Source: an uncultured Cohaesibacter sp.
Lineage (GTDB): Bacteria > Pseudomonadota > Alphaproteobacteria > Rhizobiales > Cohaesibacteraceae
DNA length: 64,000 nt
Direction of reading: 5' to 3'
Assembly: GCF_963666525.1 (NCBI RefSeq)
Contig: NZ_OY762905.1
Location: forward strand, 248,001 to 312,000
The translations under genes were made by a program, and so were the position numbers. Numbering within the stretch: the stretch's first letter is position 1; every line of letters starts with the position of its first letter. Of the stretch, positions 36,950 to 46,996 are shown piece by piece. The notes beneath the pieces were generated by a model, which saw only the letters and a list, made by a program, of their open reading frames with translations, was not told the DNA's origin and ran no database searches.

Positions 36950-38149
36950 GTGTCTCGCTCCAAGCTGGAGATAGCCGATATCTTTCGACAATATGGCCCA
37001 GCCTGGCGACAAGCCAACAAGGGACATATAAGCCTTGACCAACTCAAGGTGATGTCAGCAATAGAGGCCTGCCGAACCGAGGCGCTTGGCGGGCATGTGG
37101 CAGCTTGTGCCAAGTGTGGCCACCATCACATCGCCTATAATTCTTGCAAGAACCGCCATTGCCCGAAGTGTCAGGGTCCCGCCGCTCGTGACTGGATGAC
37201 AGCAAGAGCCGAAGACCTGTTGCCAGTCGAGTATTTCCACCTCGTCTTCACCCTCCCAGCGGGGATTGCCCAGATTGCCTACTGGAACAAGCGAGCACTC
37301 TATGGGCTGTTGTTCAGGAGCTCTGCGGAAACGGTCATGACCATCGCCGCGGATCCCAAGCGTATGGGTGCCAAGGTTGGAATGACCTCTGTGCTGCATA
37401 CATGGGGTTCGGCACTGACGCATCATCCTCACATCCATATGATCGTGCCCGGCGGAGGCCTGTCACCAGATGGCACAAGGTGGGTGGGATCCAAGCCCGG
37501 CTTCTTCCTGCATGTGCGGGTGCTATCCCGGCTGTTCCGACGGCTGTTTCTGGAAGGAATGCTGGCTTTGCATCAGTCTGACAAGCTCGCCTTCTTCGGG
37601 GATTTGGCAGGACTATCTGAGCCAGAGGCGTTTGCCGCCTGGTTGGCACCACTCCGCAGAACCGAATGGGTGGTCTATGCCAAGCCTCCCTTTGGCGGCC
37701 CGGAAGCTGTGTTGGCCTATCTCAGCCGATACACCCATCGGGTGGCAATCTCCAATAACCGGCTGATCAGTGCGGATGCCAGTACCGTGACTTTCCGCTG
37801 GAAGGATTACCGTATCAAATCGGGAGATCAACAAAAGATCATGCAATTGGCGACGCCCGAGTTCATCCGTCGCTTCCTGCTCCATGTCCTGCCTGCAGGC
37901 TTTCATAGGATCCGGCATTACGGGGTCCTGGCCAGCGCCAACCGCAAGGCCAACATTGCGAGGATCCGCACAATTCTGGGAGTTGAGCAACCGCAGGAAG
38001 ATAACAAAGAGGAACCGGCTGCAGAGGTCATTCCGCTAACCCTGCGGGAACCCTGTCCTGGTTGCGGTGGCCCCATGCGGATCATCGAGATCTTCCGGCG
38101 AGGTCAGAAGCCACTATCCCGGGCGCCACCAAGGGAAAAGGCCGCATGA
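36950..38149 (+). CDS. IS91-family HUH transposase (copy 2)
   Basis: Identical in its 399-residue product to the copy 1 transposase, with zinc-binding N-terminus, HPHIH motif and tyrosine region intact. Both copies therefore look functional. Confidence 0.94.
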   Translation: MSRSKLEIADIFRQYGPAWRQANKGHISLDQLKVMSAIEACRTEALGGHVAACAKCGHHHIAYNSCKNRHCPKCQGPAARDWMTARAEDLLPVEYFHLVFTLPAGIAQIAYWNKRALYGLLFRSSAETVMTIAADPKRMGAKVGMTSVLHTWGSALTHHPHIHMIVPGGGLSPDGTRWVGSKPGFFLHVRVLSRLFRRLFLEGMLALHQSDKLAFFGDLAGLSEPEAFAAWLAPLRRTEWVVYAKPPFGGPEAVLAYLSRYTHRVAISNNRLISADASTVTFRWKDYRIKSGDQQKIMQLATPEFIRRFLLHVLPAGFHRIRHYGVLASANRKANIARIRTILGVEQPQEDNKEEPAAEVIPLTLREPCPGCGGPMRIIEIFRRGQKPLSRAPPREKAA

Positions 38150-38489
38150 GAGATACATTGCACATATGGTCCAAACAGAACCGGCTGCTTCAGTTATGCC
38201 GGACAGGATACCTTGCGGCCAAATTCGAAAATCTGATCTCAAGCGGCTTGTCACGACAGAAGACAACATCAGACTCGATGATCTGGGTGGCCTCAAATGC
38301 ATGGGTGACGATGAGCCTGCCTCCTGATTATCTGCCGTGCTGCACCATCGCACCGACCTTCAAAATACTTTCCCCATAGACTGAGCGCAATCCCCGCAGG
38401 CTTCTTCCTTGGGAGGATTTTCAACGCGGGCCGAAATCTCATCCAGACGAGAAATCGCGCCGCGACCCGCATCGAAAATCCTTCACCAA

Positions 38490-38702
38490 AGCGGACGGTC
38501 AGCTGTCCGGAATACTGCTTCGCGGCATTTTCCAAAGCAGCCCTTCAACGGTTGCCGGAGCAAAACAAGGGTGACCAACCTTGACCTCGAAACGCTTCGC
38601 GAATATTAGTTGGACAGCGCCACGGTTGGTGTGCGATGTCCATGATTACTTCATTTGAGCTTGGATCACGCCGACTGACGACGAGGCTTTTGGAGGTGGA
38701 GA
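38490..38702. other. Gap with possible gene fragment
   Basis: One frame from the IS edge ends RVTNLDLETLREY at 38609, which may be the C-terminus of a gene cut by the IS; family not recognised. The last 100 bp presumably hold the promoter of the PHP-SMC ATPase gene. Confidence 0.3.
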
Positions 38703-41522
38703 ATGAGGGGCGACCTTACAAGCAGCGCAGACAAGGGGGCGCACTTTTACCGCTGCGATTTTCAAGTTCATAGCCCGAGAGATCGCCAATGGACAGGCCA
38801 ACCGCGGATTGGTGACGAAGCCCGCGCCGAATATGCCGCCGCCCTTATCGCTGCGTGCCGGGAGAAGGGTCTGGACGCCATTGCCATCACCGATCACCAC
38901 GACATGGCCTTCATCCCCTATGTCCGGCAGGTCGCCGCGCAGGAAACGGATGCGGAAGGTAACCCCTTGCAGGCCCGCGACCGTATCGTTGTCTTTCCGG
39001 GAATAGAGCTGACACTCGCTGTCCCCTGCCAGGCGATCCTCATCTTGGATGCTGATTTTGAGGACAACCGCTTTGACGCCGTCCTGACGGCATTGACGAT
39101 CACGCCCGCTCCGTCAGGCGACGAAAAAACGATTCAGACGGAACGCCTCGATCACATCGATTCCCTGAAGACCCTGAGGTCCAAACTGGACGAACACAGC
39201 TGGCTCAAGGACCGCTATATCATTCTTCCCAATGTCAGCGGCGAGGGAAAATTCTCTTTGCTCCGTAGCGGCATGGCCCCAAAATACAAGGACATGCCCT
39301 GCGTCGGGGGCTATCTGGACGGCTCAAAGGACGGGCTGAAAAATGGAATTCTGAATATTCTAGCGGGGAAGGAAAAGGATTGGGGCCACAAGCGCATCGC
39401 CTGCATCCAGACTTCCGACAACCGCCGCGAAGATCACGCCGATCTCGGCAACCATTCGTCATGGATCAAATGGGCCAGCCCGACGGCGGAAGCGCTGCGG
39501 CAGGCATGCCTAGCCCAAGAATCGCGTATTTCCGACACTGAGCCAAGTGTTTCTTCGGTCGTCATTACATCGATCAGCGTACAGAACAGCTCTTTTCTCG
39601 GGCCTTTGGAACTTGCCTTCAATCCTCAGTACAACGCGCTGATCGGCGGACGCGGCACCGGAAAGTCCACGATCCTTGAATATCTGCGGTGGGCGCTGTG
39701 CGACCAGCCTCCCGCTGGAAGCGACGACGACACTCCCGACTACCAAGCGCGCCGAGCGCGGCTGATCGAGGGAACGCTCAAGCCTCTTGGCGCGACCGTT
39801 GATGTCGCTTTCACCGTGAACGGCGTGCCGCATCTTGTGCGAAGGGCCAGCAAAGACGGCACCGTGCAGATCAAGGTTGGCGACGATGAACTGCGGCCCT
39901 GCACCGAAAACGAGGTACGCACCCTGCTGCCTGTTCAGGCCTACAGCCAGAAGCAACTCAGCAATGTCAGTGTTCGCCTAGACGAACTTGCAAGGTTTAT
40001 CACCGCGCCGATCCGCACCGAACTCGGGCAGCTCGAACGGCAGATGGACGAACAAAGTGAAAAGCTGCGCAAGAGCTATTCCACGAGGCAGCGCCAGAAG
40101 ATCATCGAAAAGGATATTGCCCGGCTTACCCTGGAAATCCGCTCCTACCAGGAACAGGCGATCAGCATACGCGCATCGCTCGGCGGGCTGTCGCAAGAGG
40201 ACCGGACGCTTCTGGATCTCGGATCGCAATATGACAGCGCCGACCAGGCCATGGATGCCCGCAAGCAGCGTTTGCGGGATGCGGGGGGGCGGATCGATCA
40301 GCTGCTCGAACTGCTCGGCGGCGAAATCCGCGGAGACCTCGCGGGGCTGCCCGATGAGTTTCCCGAAAAGGCGCTGATCGCGAACCTGTCCGCCGAGTAC
40401 GAAGCACAGGCTGCAGAAATCGCAGAAGCGTTGCGCGGGGCCAAGTCCGGCATCGATCAGGCCCTCGCAGAGCGCGAAGACAGCAAATGGTCGCAATGGA
40501 GCGTCCGGCTTGAGGCTTACCGCCAAGCCTATTCCTCTGCGCTGGGCAGATCGTCCGCGCATCGGGATCGGATGGAGCAGCTGAAGAGGCTGGAAGCCAA
40601 GGTCGCATCGCTCCAGAAGGAACATACCCGGCTGTCGGACGAACTCATATCGCTCCAGAAGGCCGGAGAAACCTATCAGTCCGAACAGGATCGGCTGCAC
40701 GAACTTAGAAAGCAACGCGACGGCCTGATCCAGGGACAGTGCGAGGCTCTAACTGAGAGATCCGGCGGTGCCATCCGCGCGATTGTTCACAGGTATTCAA
40801 ATGCAGATGCGTTTTCAGAGCTGCTGAGAGAACGTCTGAGCGGTTCGGGAATCCGCAAAGACCGGATCGAACGCATTGCTGAGGCCATTCTTGAGGCGGA
40901 TGATCCTCACTGCTCATGGCTCGGCACTCTTGAAGACCTCGAGACCTTGGCGAACTTCGATCCCGACAAAGATTCAACCGAACACCTTCCCGAGACCCCG
41001 TTTCTTACCAGCGCAGGCGCGACCAGGGGCGATTGCGATAAGCTCGCTCGCAAACTTTCCCCCGACGATTGGCTGTCACTGTCCCTAACTGAAATCCAGA
41101 GCGAGCCCCATTTCGAGTACCGTTCGCGCGAGGGAGAATACATCAATTTCTCGAACGCCTCGTCAGGCCAGCAGGCAACGGCGCTCTTGCGCACGCTTCT
41201 GAACCAAGCAGGGCCGCCCCTTCTGATCGACCAGCCAGAAGAAGACCTCGACAACCCCGTGATGCAAGAAATCGTCGAACAGATATGGGCGGCTAAAAAG
41301 CGGCGTCAACTCATCTTCGTCAGCCACAATGCCAATCTCGTCGTCAACGGAGACGCAGAGCTTGTCGCCTGGTGCGAATACCGCAAGGCGGGCGATCAGT
41401 CCGGCGGCAAGATAGCGGGAGAGGGAGCCATCGACATTCCAGATGTCCGTGAGGCCATCAAACGCATCATGGAAGGCGGCGCTACAGCGTTCAATCTTCG
41501 CAGAGAGAAGTATGGCTTCTGA
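38703..41522 (+). CDS. PHP-SMC ATPase (TrlF-like)
   Basis: A 939-residue protein. The N-terminal PHP phosphoesterase-like domain has CDFQVHSPRD (near residue 20; the first His of the usual HxH is Gln here) and AITDHHDMAF (near 60). It is followed by an SMC/RecF-type ATPase: Walker A GGRGTGKST (near 320), a long coiled coil with QLERQMDEQSEKL-type heptads (about 430-690), the signature NASSGQQATALL (near 817) and Walker B PPLLIDQPEEDLDN (near 840). The end, GGATAFNLRREKYGF, is typical of this family. Such proteins are found in defence islands and may cleave nucleic acid or nucleotide when triggered; activity here is inferred. GGAGGTG precedes the ATG. Confidence 0.85.
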   Translation: MRGDLTSSADKGAHFYRCDFQVHSPRDRQWTGQPRIGDEARAEYAAALIAACREKGLDAIAITDHHDMAFIPYVRQVAAQETDAEGNPLQARDRIVVFPGIELTLAVPCQAILILDADFEDNRFDAVLTALTITPAPSGDEKTIQTERLDHIDSLKTLRSKLDEHSWLKDRYIILPNVSGEGKFSLLRSGMAPKYKDMPCVGGYLDGSKDGLKNGILNILAGKEKDWGHKRIACIQTSDNRREDHADLGNHSSWIKWASPTAEALRQACLAQESRISDTEPSVSSVVITSISVQNSSFLGPLELAFNPQYNALIGGRGTGKSTILEYLRWALCDQPPAGSDDDTPDYQARRARLIEGTLKPLGATVDVAFTVNGVPHLVRRASKDGTVQIKVGDDELRPCTENEVRTLLPVQAYSQKQLSNVSVRLDELARFITAPIRTELGQLERQMDEQSEKLRKSYSTRQRQKIIEKDIARLTLEIRSYQEQAISIRASLGGLSQEDRTLLDLGSQYDSADQAMDARKQRLRDAGGRIDQLLELLGGEIRGDLAGLPDEFPEKALIANLSAEYEAQAAEIAEALRGAKSGIDQALAEREDSKWSQWSVRLEAYRQAYSSALGRSSAHRDRMEQLKRLEAKVASLQKEHTRLSDELISLQKAGETYQSEQDRLHELRKQRDGLIQGQCEALTERSGGAIRAIVHRYSNADAFSELLRERLSGSGIRKDRIERIAEAILEADDPHCSWLGTLEDLETLANFDPDKDSTEHLPETPFLTSAGATRGDCDKLARKLSPDDWLSLSLTEIQSEPHFEYRSREGEYINFSNASSGQQATALLRTLLNQAGPPLLIDQPEEDLDNPVMQEIVEQIWAAKKRRQLIFVSHNANLVVNGDAELVAWCEYRKAGDQSGGKIAGEGAIDIPDVREAIKRIMEGGATAFNLRREKYGF

Positions 41523-41539
41523 TCCGCCGACACGGGGCA

Positions 41540-42656
41540 GCGGTTGTATTACGCATCCGCAGGTTCGTGTATTTCTCGACCGAATATCCGCCAGACCTGC
41601 GCTTCGCACGGCCTGGCGCATTGTCTGCTGCGTGACGCCCCTGAACGACTGCTTTCCCAATTTTGCTGCAGGAGCCATACCGCGTGGCGACAAGACGGCT
41701 TCCCGCCGGTCATTCTCGTAGTCGAATTTGAAGTCGGTCCTCGAGAAGGTCTGGTCGAGCCGCTGCGATCTGTCGAGAACCGGAACATGTGGCTCGATAC
41801 CTTTCTCATGAACCAGCCAAGCAAGTGTCTCGGCATTGCCATAAGCGCCATCACCGACGAAGCGTTCTGGGTATATACCAAACTTCTCCTCGACACGATC
41901 AACCATATCCAGTGCGGCATTGACTTCCGCCTGTCGGATCGGCGCTGTTGTTTCAACATCAACAATCACAGCATTATCCAGGTCCACCAGATAGTTGGTG
42001 GAATAGGCAAAGATCGAATAGGCCTTCTTTGCTCCAGTAAAGCGTGCTGCCGGATCAACCGGCGAGAGCACCTTTGGTTTCACGGGCGTTGCAGCGCCGA
42101 AAGCGGCATCATCAAGGGTCTCAAAGTATTCTTCTGTCGCCCGTGTGACCCGTTCTGGCGTCCAATCTGATGCTTCAACTTTGTTCAGCCGCTTTGCATC
42201 AGCTTGCACGATAGAAGCATCAACACCCAAAGCCTCCCCACCGACAAGCCCCTCTGCGATGCCGCGGGCCAACACCAGTTCGAAGAGGTAGCGGAAAAGA
42301 TCACTGTCCCGGAAACGGCCATGTCTATTCTTGGAAAATGTCGAATGGTCAGGAACAGGGTCATCCAAGTCCAAACGGCAAAACCATCTATAGGCCAGGT
42401 TCAGGTGAACTTCCTCACAGATGCGCCGCTCGGAGCGAATGCCCATGATGTAGCCGACCAACAACATCCTGATCATCAGTTCTGGATCGATCGAAGGGCG
42501 GCCCTGGCTGCTGTAATAGGGAGCAAGGAAAGATCTGACTTCACCCAGATCGAGAAAGTGGTCGACCTTCCTGAGCAAATGATCTGCAGGAACGTGGTTT
42601 TCGATCGAAAACTCATAAAAAAGTGCTGCCTGTGCAACTTGCCTTGGCCCCAGCAT
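41540..42656 (-). pseudogene. IS1182-family transposase, 3'-truncated
   Basis: Starts MLGPRQVAQAALFYEFSIENHVPADHLL, the conserved IS1182 N-terminus. DDE-type features include GVDASIVQADAKR and ERFVGDGAYGNAETLAWLVHEKG. Homology fades after TDFKFDYENDR (near residue 335), where the expected CPAGK segment is lost to a deletion or frameshift. The last ~150 residues are missing and the open frame then runs antisense into the PHP-SMC gene. The left limit is approximate. No terminal inverted repeats were found. Confidence 0.75.
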
Positions 42657-42868
42657 TCGCAAATCCCCCCCCTTTTTCCTCAAAAGATTGAATCAGGATC
42701 AAGCGATTACTTCAAGAGCGACTTTTTCAACACCATTCACCCGTTTAGCCAGAAACGCACTATGTGCCATAAAATTAAGGCGCTGAGTGAAACGCCTGAA
42801 ATGTCCGCTAGGCAGAGCTCTTAAGGGTGCCTACGTTGCGTTTTGCATCGGCATACGAAAACGAGTAA

Positions 42869-42895
42869 CATACCATGTCATTTCACAATGGTATG
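42869..42895. promoter_or_regulatory. Inverted repeat upstream of the GinA-like gene
   Basis: CATACCAT (42869-42876) and ATGGTATG (42888-42895) are perfect 8-bp arms with an 11-base spacer, about 130 bp before the GinA-like start, in an otherwise gene-free 365-bp stretch. It suits a dimeric regulator, perhaps the small GinD-like protein, though that is speculation. Confidence 0.5.
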
Positions 42896-43021
42896 ACACT
42901 TTCGCGCCCGTATTTCTAAACAATATTGCCATTGCAGAAGATGAAGACACTCAATTTCAATGTTCAATTAGCACTTTGAACTCAGCAAAAGTACTTTCCA
43001 AAGTGTTTCAAGGATAGGACT

Positions 43022-44596
43022 GTGAAAACAACGCCCAAATATGTCTACAAATTATCAAAAGCACCTAGCGACTTTATTTGGGCTGGCAGAGCTGCTCCCG
43101 AGCTTCCAATCCTATGTGACCTAGACGGGACGGTATGGGAGCCGGCTGCCCTATTCTTCGGCTCATCGTTCTGGTACAGCCGCGTAAAAATCTCATCCAT
43201 GCACGATGAAGCCTATATCTTGAGAGAATGGAAGATCTATCTTGATGGCCGCAACATCCCATGGGACGCCGTCAGCGATCAGGTCATGGTGGAATGGCGG
43301 GAGCACCTAAAAGAAATTGGAACCAACCAAAGCACACGGATCAACCGAAAACTGGAACTCATCTTCACATTCTATGAGAAAGCCAAATACTATGGGTTCA
43401 TGGAAACAGATCTAGTCAGCCCCACAGGCCCAATATCATGCCTTGATCAACAACTCCTGCAAACTGCCCGACGCGGATCCCGCAGTAAGCAAAAAGCAAA
43501 TACTCGGGTATGGGCATGCGCAGAAAAAAGTTCAACCACAAGCCGAAAACGCCCCACTCCTGATACCAAAGGGGTCAAGGCAATATTAGCAAACTTGCGG
43601 GATTCCAGAAAAAACTCAAAGACAGGAATGCGTAACTGGCTCATCGCTCGGCTCATGTCCGAAGCCGGTCTCAGAAACCATGAAGTACGCAACTTAACCA
43701 TAACTGCGCTGGAAAACGCTCTGAAGCAAGCAAATATATCCATTCCCGAACCAACTTCTTATGAAACTGCCACAAAACAGGGATGGAAAAACAAAAAATA
43801 CGCTCTGGACAGCATCAGTGAGTGGAGAGAAGGTCAAAACGAACTTCTAAAAAGCATAGCCTACCAAAGAATCAACAAAAACCTCACCTGCATCCATGTT
43901 CATGTGACAGGTAAAGGCGACAAAGAAAGATATGCTCCATTCCCACTAGACCTTGTTGTTGATCTACTCGAAACCGGAATTTGGCATATCCGCCAACAAC
44001 AGTCCCATCAATGGAACAAAAAAGTTCTTCCTGCTGAAATATTGCTTTCCAACCGCCAAAAGCCCCTAGAAAGAAAAACAATTACAGACCTTTTAAAAAC
44101 AGCGTTCAATGAAACAGAAATAGATGGCAGCGGTCATCGACTGAGAGCCTACTTCGCCACCAACTACTCAGAACAATTATGGATCAAGTATCTCAAAATG
44201 AATATGTTTCGATGGGATCAAACCGTTGAGAACCAAATTCTAAACGAACTGACTGAGGCCATGGGTCATAGCCAGGCAACCACAACAATGCGGTACTATC
44301 TTGATTTGGGACGAGCCGCCTATCTGGACAGCGGTGGCAATCCCAAAATGCGGGCCATGAGAAAAGTGGCTGAAGCCATGATAAACCATAGCGAAAAAAC
44401 TGTACCCAGACTCCTAGGAATCCTGGAACGAATTATCAATGTCCATGATTCAATACCCAATGACCAAGACCAAAATTTATTCGAAGACACATTGGATGAA
44501 ATGCTATCAATATATGCTACCTATGGTGGAAATGATCCTGATAATGAGGGGTCAAAAACAGCAAAGCCTTACTTGCGTTTAGTGGACGATTCCTAA
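43022..44596 (+). CDS. Tyrosine recombinase, GinA-like
   Basis: A 524-residue recombinase with complete catalytic residues: MSEAGLRNHEVRNLTI (Arg near residue 215), HVTGKGDKERYAP (Lys near 297), GHRLRAYFATNY (His-Arg near 372), MGHSQATTTMRYYLDLG (His near 414, Tyr near 424), then a ~100-residue tail. An N-terminal core-binding domain occupies about residues 60-140. GTG at 43022 follows AGGATAGGACT. Base composition is AT-rich like the GinB/GinC-like genes, far from it on the map. The stop lies 10 bp before the right island junction, so on the excised circle it would be directly upstream of the GinB-like gene. Confidence 0.85.
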   Translation: MKTTPKYVYKLSKAPSDFIWAGRAAPELPILCDLDGTVWEPAALFFGSSFWYSRVKISSMHDEAYILREWKIYLDGRNIPWDAVSDQVMVEWREHLKEIGTNQSTRINRKLELIFTFYEKAKYYGFMETDLVSPTGPISCLDQQLLQTARRGSRSKQKANTRVWACAEKSSTTSRKRPTPDTKGVKAILANLRDSRKNSKTGMRNWLIARLMSEAGLRNHEVRNLTITALENALKQANISIPEPTSYETATKQGWKNKKYALDSISEWREGQNELLKSIAYQRINKNLTCIHVHVTGKGDKERYAPFPLDLVVDLLETGIWHIRQQQSHQWNKKVLPAEILLSNRQKPLERKTITDLLKTAFNETEIDGSGHRLRAYFATNYSEQLWIKYLKMNMFRWDQTVENQILNELTEAMGHSQATTTMRYYLDLGRAAYLDSGGNPKMRAMRKVAEAMINHSEKTVPRLLGILERIINVHDSIPNDQDQNLFEDTLDEMLSIYATYGGNDPDNEGSKTAKPYLRLVDDS

Positions 44597-44615
44597 ATAC
44601 GTCAAAAAGGACAAC
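44597..44615 (+). other. attR: right island junction
   Basis: Island end ATACGTCAAA meets host AAG GACAACACC, the bcp codons K-D-N-T. The arm CAAAA (44603-44607) mirrors the TTTTG at attL across the exchanged AAG. Confidence 0.7.
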
Positions 44616-44975
44616 ACCCCCGGCTGCACCACCGAAGCTGTGGACTTCAGCGCCCTGTCTACCGAGTTTTCCAAACTCGGCGCCCTTATCATCGGCGTCT
44701 CCCCCGATAGCGTCCAAAAGCATGACAACTTCATCGAAAAGCACGATCTCTCCATCCTGCTGGCCTCTGATCCAGACACCGCCGTTTGTGGGGCCTATGG
44801 CGTGTGGGTTGAAAAGTCGATGTATGGCAAGACCTACATGGGCGTCGAACGCAGCACATTCCTGATCGACGACACCGGCAAGATCGCCAACAGCTGGCGG
44901 AAGGTGAAGGTCAAGAATCATGCTGCCGACGTTCTCGAAGCCATGAAAGGCCTGGTCGCCTCAGAGCAGCCCTGA
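44607..44975 (+). pseudogene. bcp: bcp peroxiredoxin, 3' part
   Basis: Codons 44-165 of bcp. It contains the peroxidatic active site DNTPGCTTEAVDF, the GVSPDSVQKHDNF segment and ERSTFLIDDTGKI, and ends at 44973-44975. The usual PrxQ resolving cysteine five residues after the first is absent (TTEAV), so the enzyme would be a 1-Cys type or use another cysteine. It has no start codon of its own in frame at the junction; without excision no active protein is expected. Confidence 0.92.
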
Positions 44976-45195
44976 GAAAAGACCGGCAATCGCCCATCAC
45001 GACGATGACGCTGGGGTCGGATCAGCCCAGCGTTCGCCTTGCCTGTTAACCACGTCAAGCTTGCCTAAATCAGCAGAATCCCGAGACTTTTCATCCGTCA
45101 CCCCTTCTTTGCAGACAGTCTTTTAAACGAAATATTAACCATATTTGCTGTGTAATAGGTTCCAGTTGAGAGTCTGTCTATTGGCTGGATGTTGA

Positions 45196-46689
45196 ATGCT
45201 GTCTGGAGCAAGAAGTAGAGAGTTCGGGCGCCGCAAGGAACCACATCGCATTATCATCGCTCATGGCGATGTCGTGCAGGACTTTGTCGTTCGTCCATGG
45301 ATCATGTCGAGCCTCGCCTTTCTCGGCGTCGCTTTCAGCGTGCTCTATCTCTCGGCTACTGCCTATCTTGTTTTCCGTGACGAAATCATCACCTTCTCGC
45401 GCTCGGAACAGGCGCAGATGCAAAGTGAATATGAAGACCGCATTGCCCAGCTTCGAAGCCAGATCGACCGCATCGCCAGCCGCCAGATGTTGGACCAGCA
45501 GGCTCTTCAAAGCCACGTTCAGACCCTGATGCAGAAACAGGCGGATTTCGAGGCTTATTCCTCCGTTCTCGAACCGATCATTACCAAGGCCCGCAAGGCC
45601 GGGCTGCCCATTCGCTCCGAGCTGAAGGTACCGCTGCCACGGATCGCCCCATGGCGCCAGAATGAAAAGCAGGCAGATGCCGATCCGGCCCCCGCTAGCG
45701 GACCCAATGTTCAGGCCAGCACTGAGCCGGGCAAACGCCTTGTTGTTGCCAGTGCGACAACCGACGTCACGCCGGAAGCCATCTCAAATCGCTTCGAGGA
45801 ACTGACCCGGCTCGGCTTCCGTAGCACGAATTCCTTTACCGACGCAGCAGAAGCGAATCCGGACACTGGCACAGAAGACGCATTACCAACCGCAGCAGGC
45901 TCGGATGACATTCTGCTTGCCTCCGCTTTCGGTGAAGCGGACCCGTCCATCGTCGACGCACCAGACGCCGCACCGAATGGCAATCAGACCATCTTCAAGC
46001 TCGCCGACGCAGCTGGCAGGCTCGAACAGGAAATGGTTGAGAGCAAGGTCATTCTGCACAACCTGTTGACCGATCTCAGATACAAGTCGAGCCGCGTCGA
46101 GCAGCGCATCGCTGCGCTTGGCATCAAGGTTGATCTGCCGGAAGAGGAAGGCGGCATCGGCGGTCCCTACATCCCCATCACGGAGGATTATGACCACGAC
46201 CAGCTGGCCGAGGATGCCGAAAAGGTGGAACTGGCGCTCGATCGCTTCACCAAGCTGAAGAACCAGGTCATCAAGCTTCCTATCAGCCACCCGCTGGTCT
46301 CTGGCCATCTCAGCAGCAAATTCGGCATTCGCAAGGACCCATTCCTCGACCGGATGTCCATGCATTCCGGTATCGATGTCGCCGACGCCTATGGCTCGCT
46401 CATCCGGGCCGCCGGCTTTGGCACCGTGACCTATGCCGGACCACGCGCCGGTTACGGTCTGATGGTCGAGGTTGATCACGGCAACGGCGTTGTCAGCCGC
46501 TACGCTCACATGAGCAAGGTTCTGGCCAAGGAAGGCGAGAAGGTCACCACAGCCACGGTGTTGGGCAAGGTTGGCTCGACCGGGCGCTCGACCGGCCCGC
46601 ATCTGCACTTCGAGACACGTGTTGGCGGCAAGGCCGTAAACCCCTATTCTTTCCTTATCGCAGGAAAAGAATTGCATAAGTTGATTTAG
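45196..46689 (+). CDS. M23-family metallopeptidase with N-terminal membrane anchor
   Basis: A 497-residue predicted peptidoglycan endopeptidase or activator. A cytosolic N-terminus and one membrane segment (SSLAFLGVAFSVLYLSATAYLVF, near residue 40) lead to a periplasmic coiled coil (QMQSEYEDRIAQLRSQI), a long Ala/Pro/Asp-rich linker, a second coil, and the M23 domain. The zinc ligands are HSGIDVAD (near residue 395) and HLHFETRVGG (near 472), with YAHMSKV between. All catalytic residues are present, so it may be an active DD-endopeptidase. Two other in-frame starts just upstream are possible. Confidence 0.92.
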   Translation: MLSGARSREFGRRKEPHRIIIAHGDVVQDFVVRPWIMSSLAFLGVAFSVLYLSATAYLVFRDEIITFSRSEQAQMQSEYEDRIAQLRSQIDRIASRQMLDQQALQSHVQTLMQKQADFEAYSSVLEPIITKARKAGLPIRSELKVPLPRIAPWRQNEKQADADPAPASGPNVQASTEPGKRLVVASATTDVTPEAISNRFEELTRLGFRSTNSFTDAAEANPDTGTEDALPTAAGSDDILLASAFGEADPSIVDAPDAAPNGNQTIFKLADAAGRLEQEMVESKVILHNLLTDLRYKSSRVEQRIAALGIKVDLPEEEGGIGGPYIPITEDYDHDQLAEDAEKVELALDRFTKLKNQVIKLPISHPLVSGHLSSKFGIRKDPFLDRMSMHSGIDVADAYGSLIRAAGFGTVTYAGPRAGYGLMVEVDHGNGVVSRYAHMSKVLAKEGEKVTTATVLGKVGSTGRSTGPHLHFETRVGGKAVNPYSFLIAGKELHKLI

Positions 46690-46892
46690 GCCTATTTTAA
46701 CTTATCCTTAACACTGCCCTTTCGTCTCACTTTCCCTTGCAGGACGCCAATCCCGCTAACCTCGGCCATTTTCATCCCGCCAACCAGAACGCGATAGCGG
46801 CCGCCCCGCCGTCCTAACCAACATTGTCTTCAGCCAACGGGGTGCGCATCGCCCAGAGCCCGGCGGATCGGCAATGGCAGATCTCAAACAGA
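46690..46892. other. Intergenic, nothing recognised
   Basis: Between the M23 gene and the convergent prfB terminator; no gene or repeat that I can support. Confidence 0.5.
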
Positions 46893-46926
46893 AAAAGGCC
46901 CGAACCAGTCAAGGTTCGGGCCTTTT
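46893..46926. terminator. Strong bidirectional terminator after prfB
   Basis: AAAAGGCCCGAACC and GGTTCGGGCCTTTT form a perfect 14-bp arm pair around a 6-base loop, with A and T tracts on either side. Confidence 0.9.
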
Positions 46927-46996
46927 CAATTTCATCAAGCAAAAGGTTAGGCTGCTGCAGATGCGAGCCCGCCCGGAAGGGGGTGGACACCCTGCC

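Larger units (their letters stand above)
35919..38489 (+). mobile_element. IS91-type insertion sequence, copy 2
   Basis: 2571 bp, seemingly identical to copy 1 and in the same orientation. The left flank ends ...GGCCCAA, giving CAAG at the junction; the right flank begins AGCGGACGG. No target duplication. Identity of both full-length copies points to very recent transposition. Together they frame 8578 bp carrying the helicase, antitoxins, mrr, resolvase and DUF3644-like gene. Confidence 0.88.

Noticed and set aside
41163-41540. Extension of the IS1182 transposase frame into the PHP-SMC gene
   Set aside because: The residues are the antisense of the conserved ATPase C-terminus, not transposase sequence.
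42787-43017. Small frame just upstream of the GinA-like gene
   Set aside because: No ribosome site or family, and it overlaps the inverted repeat and expected promoter.
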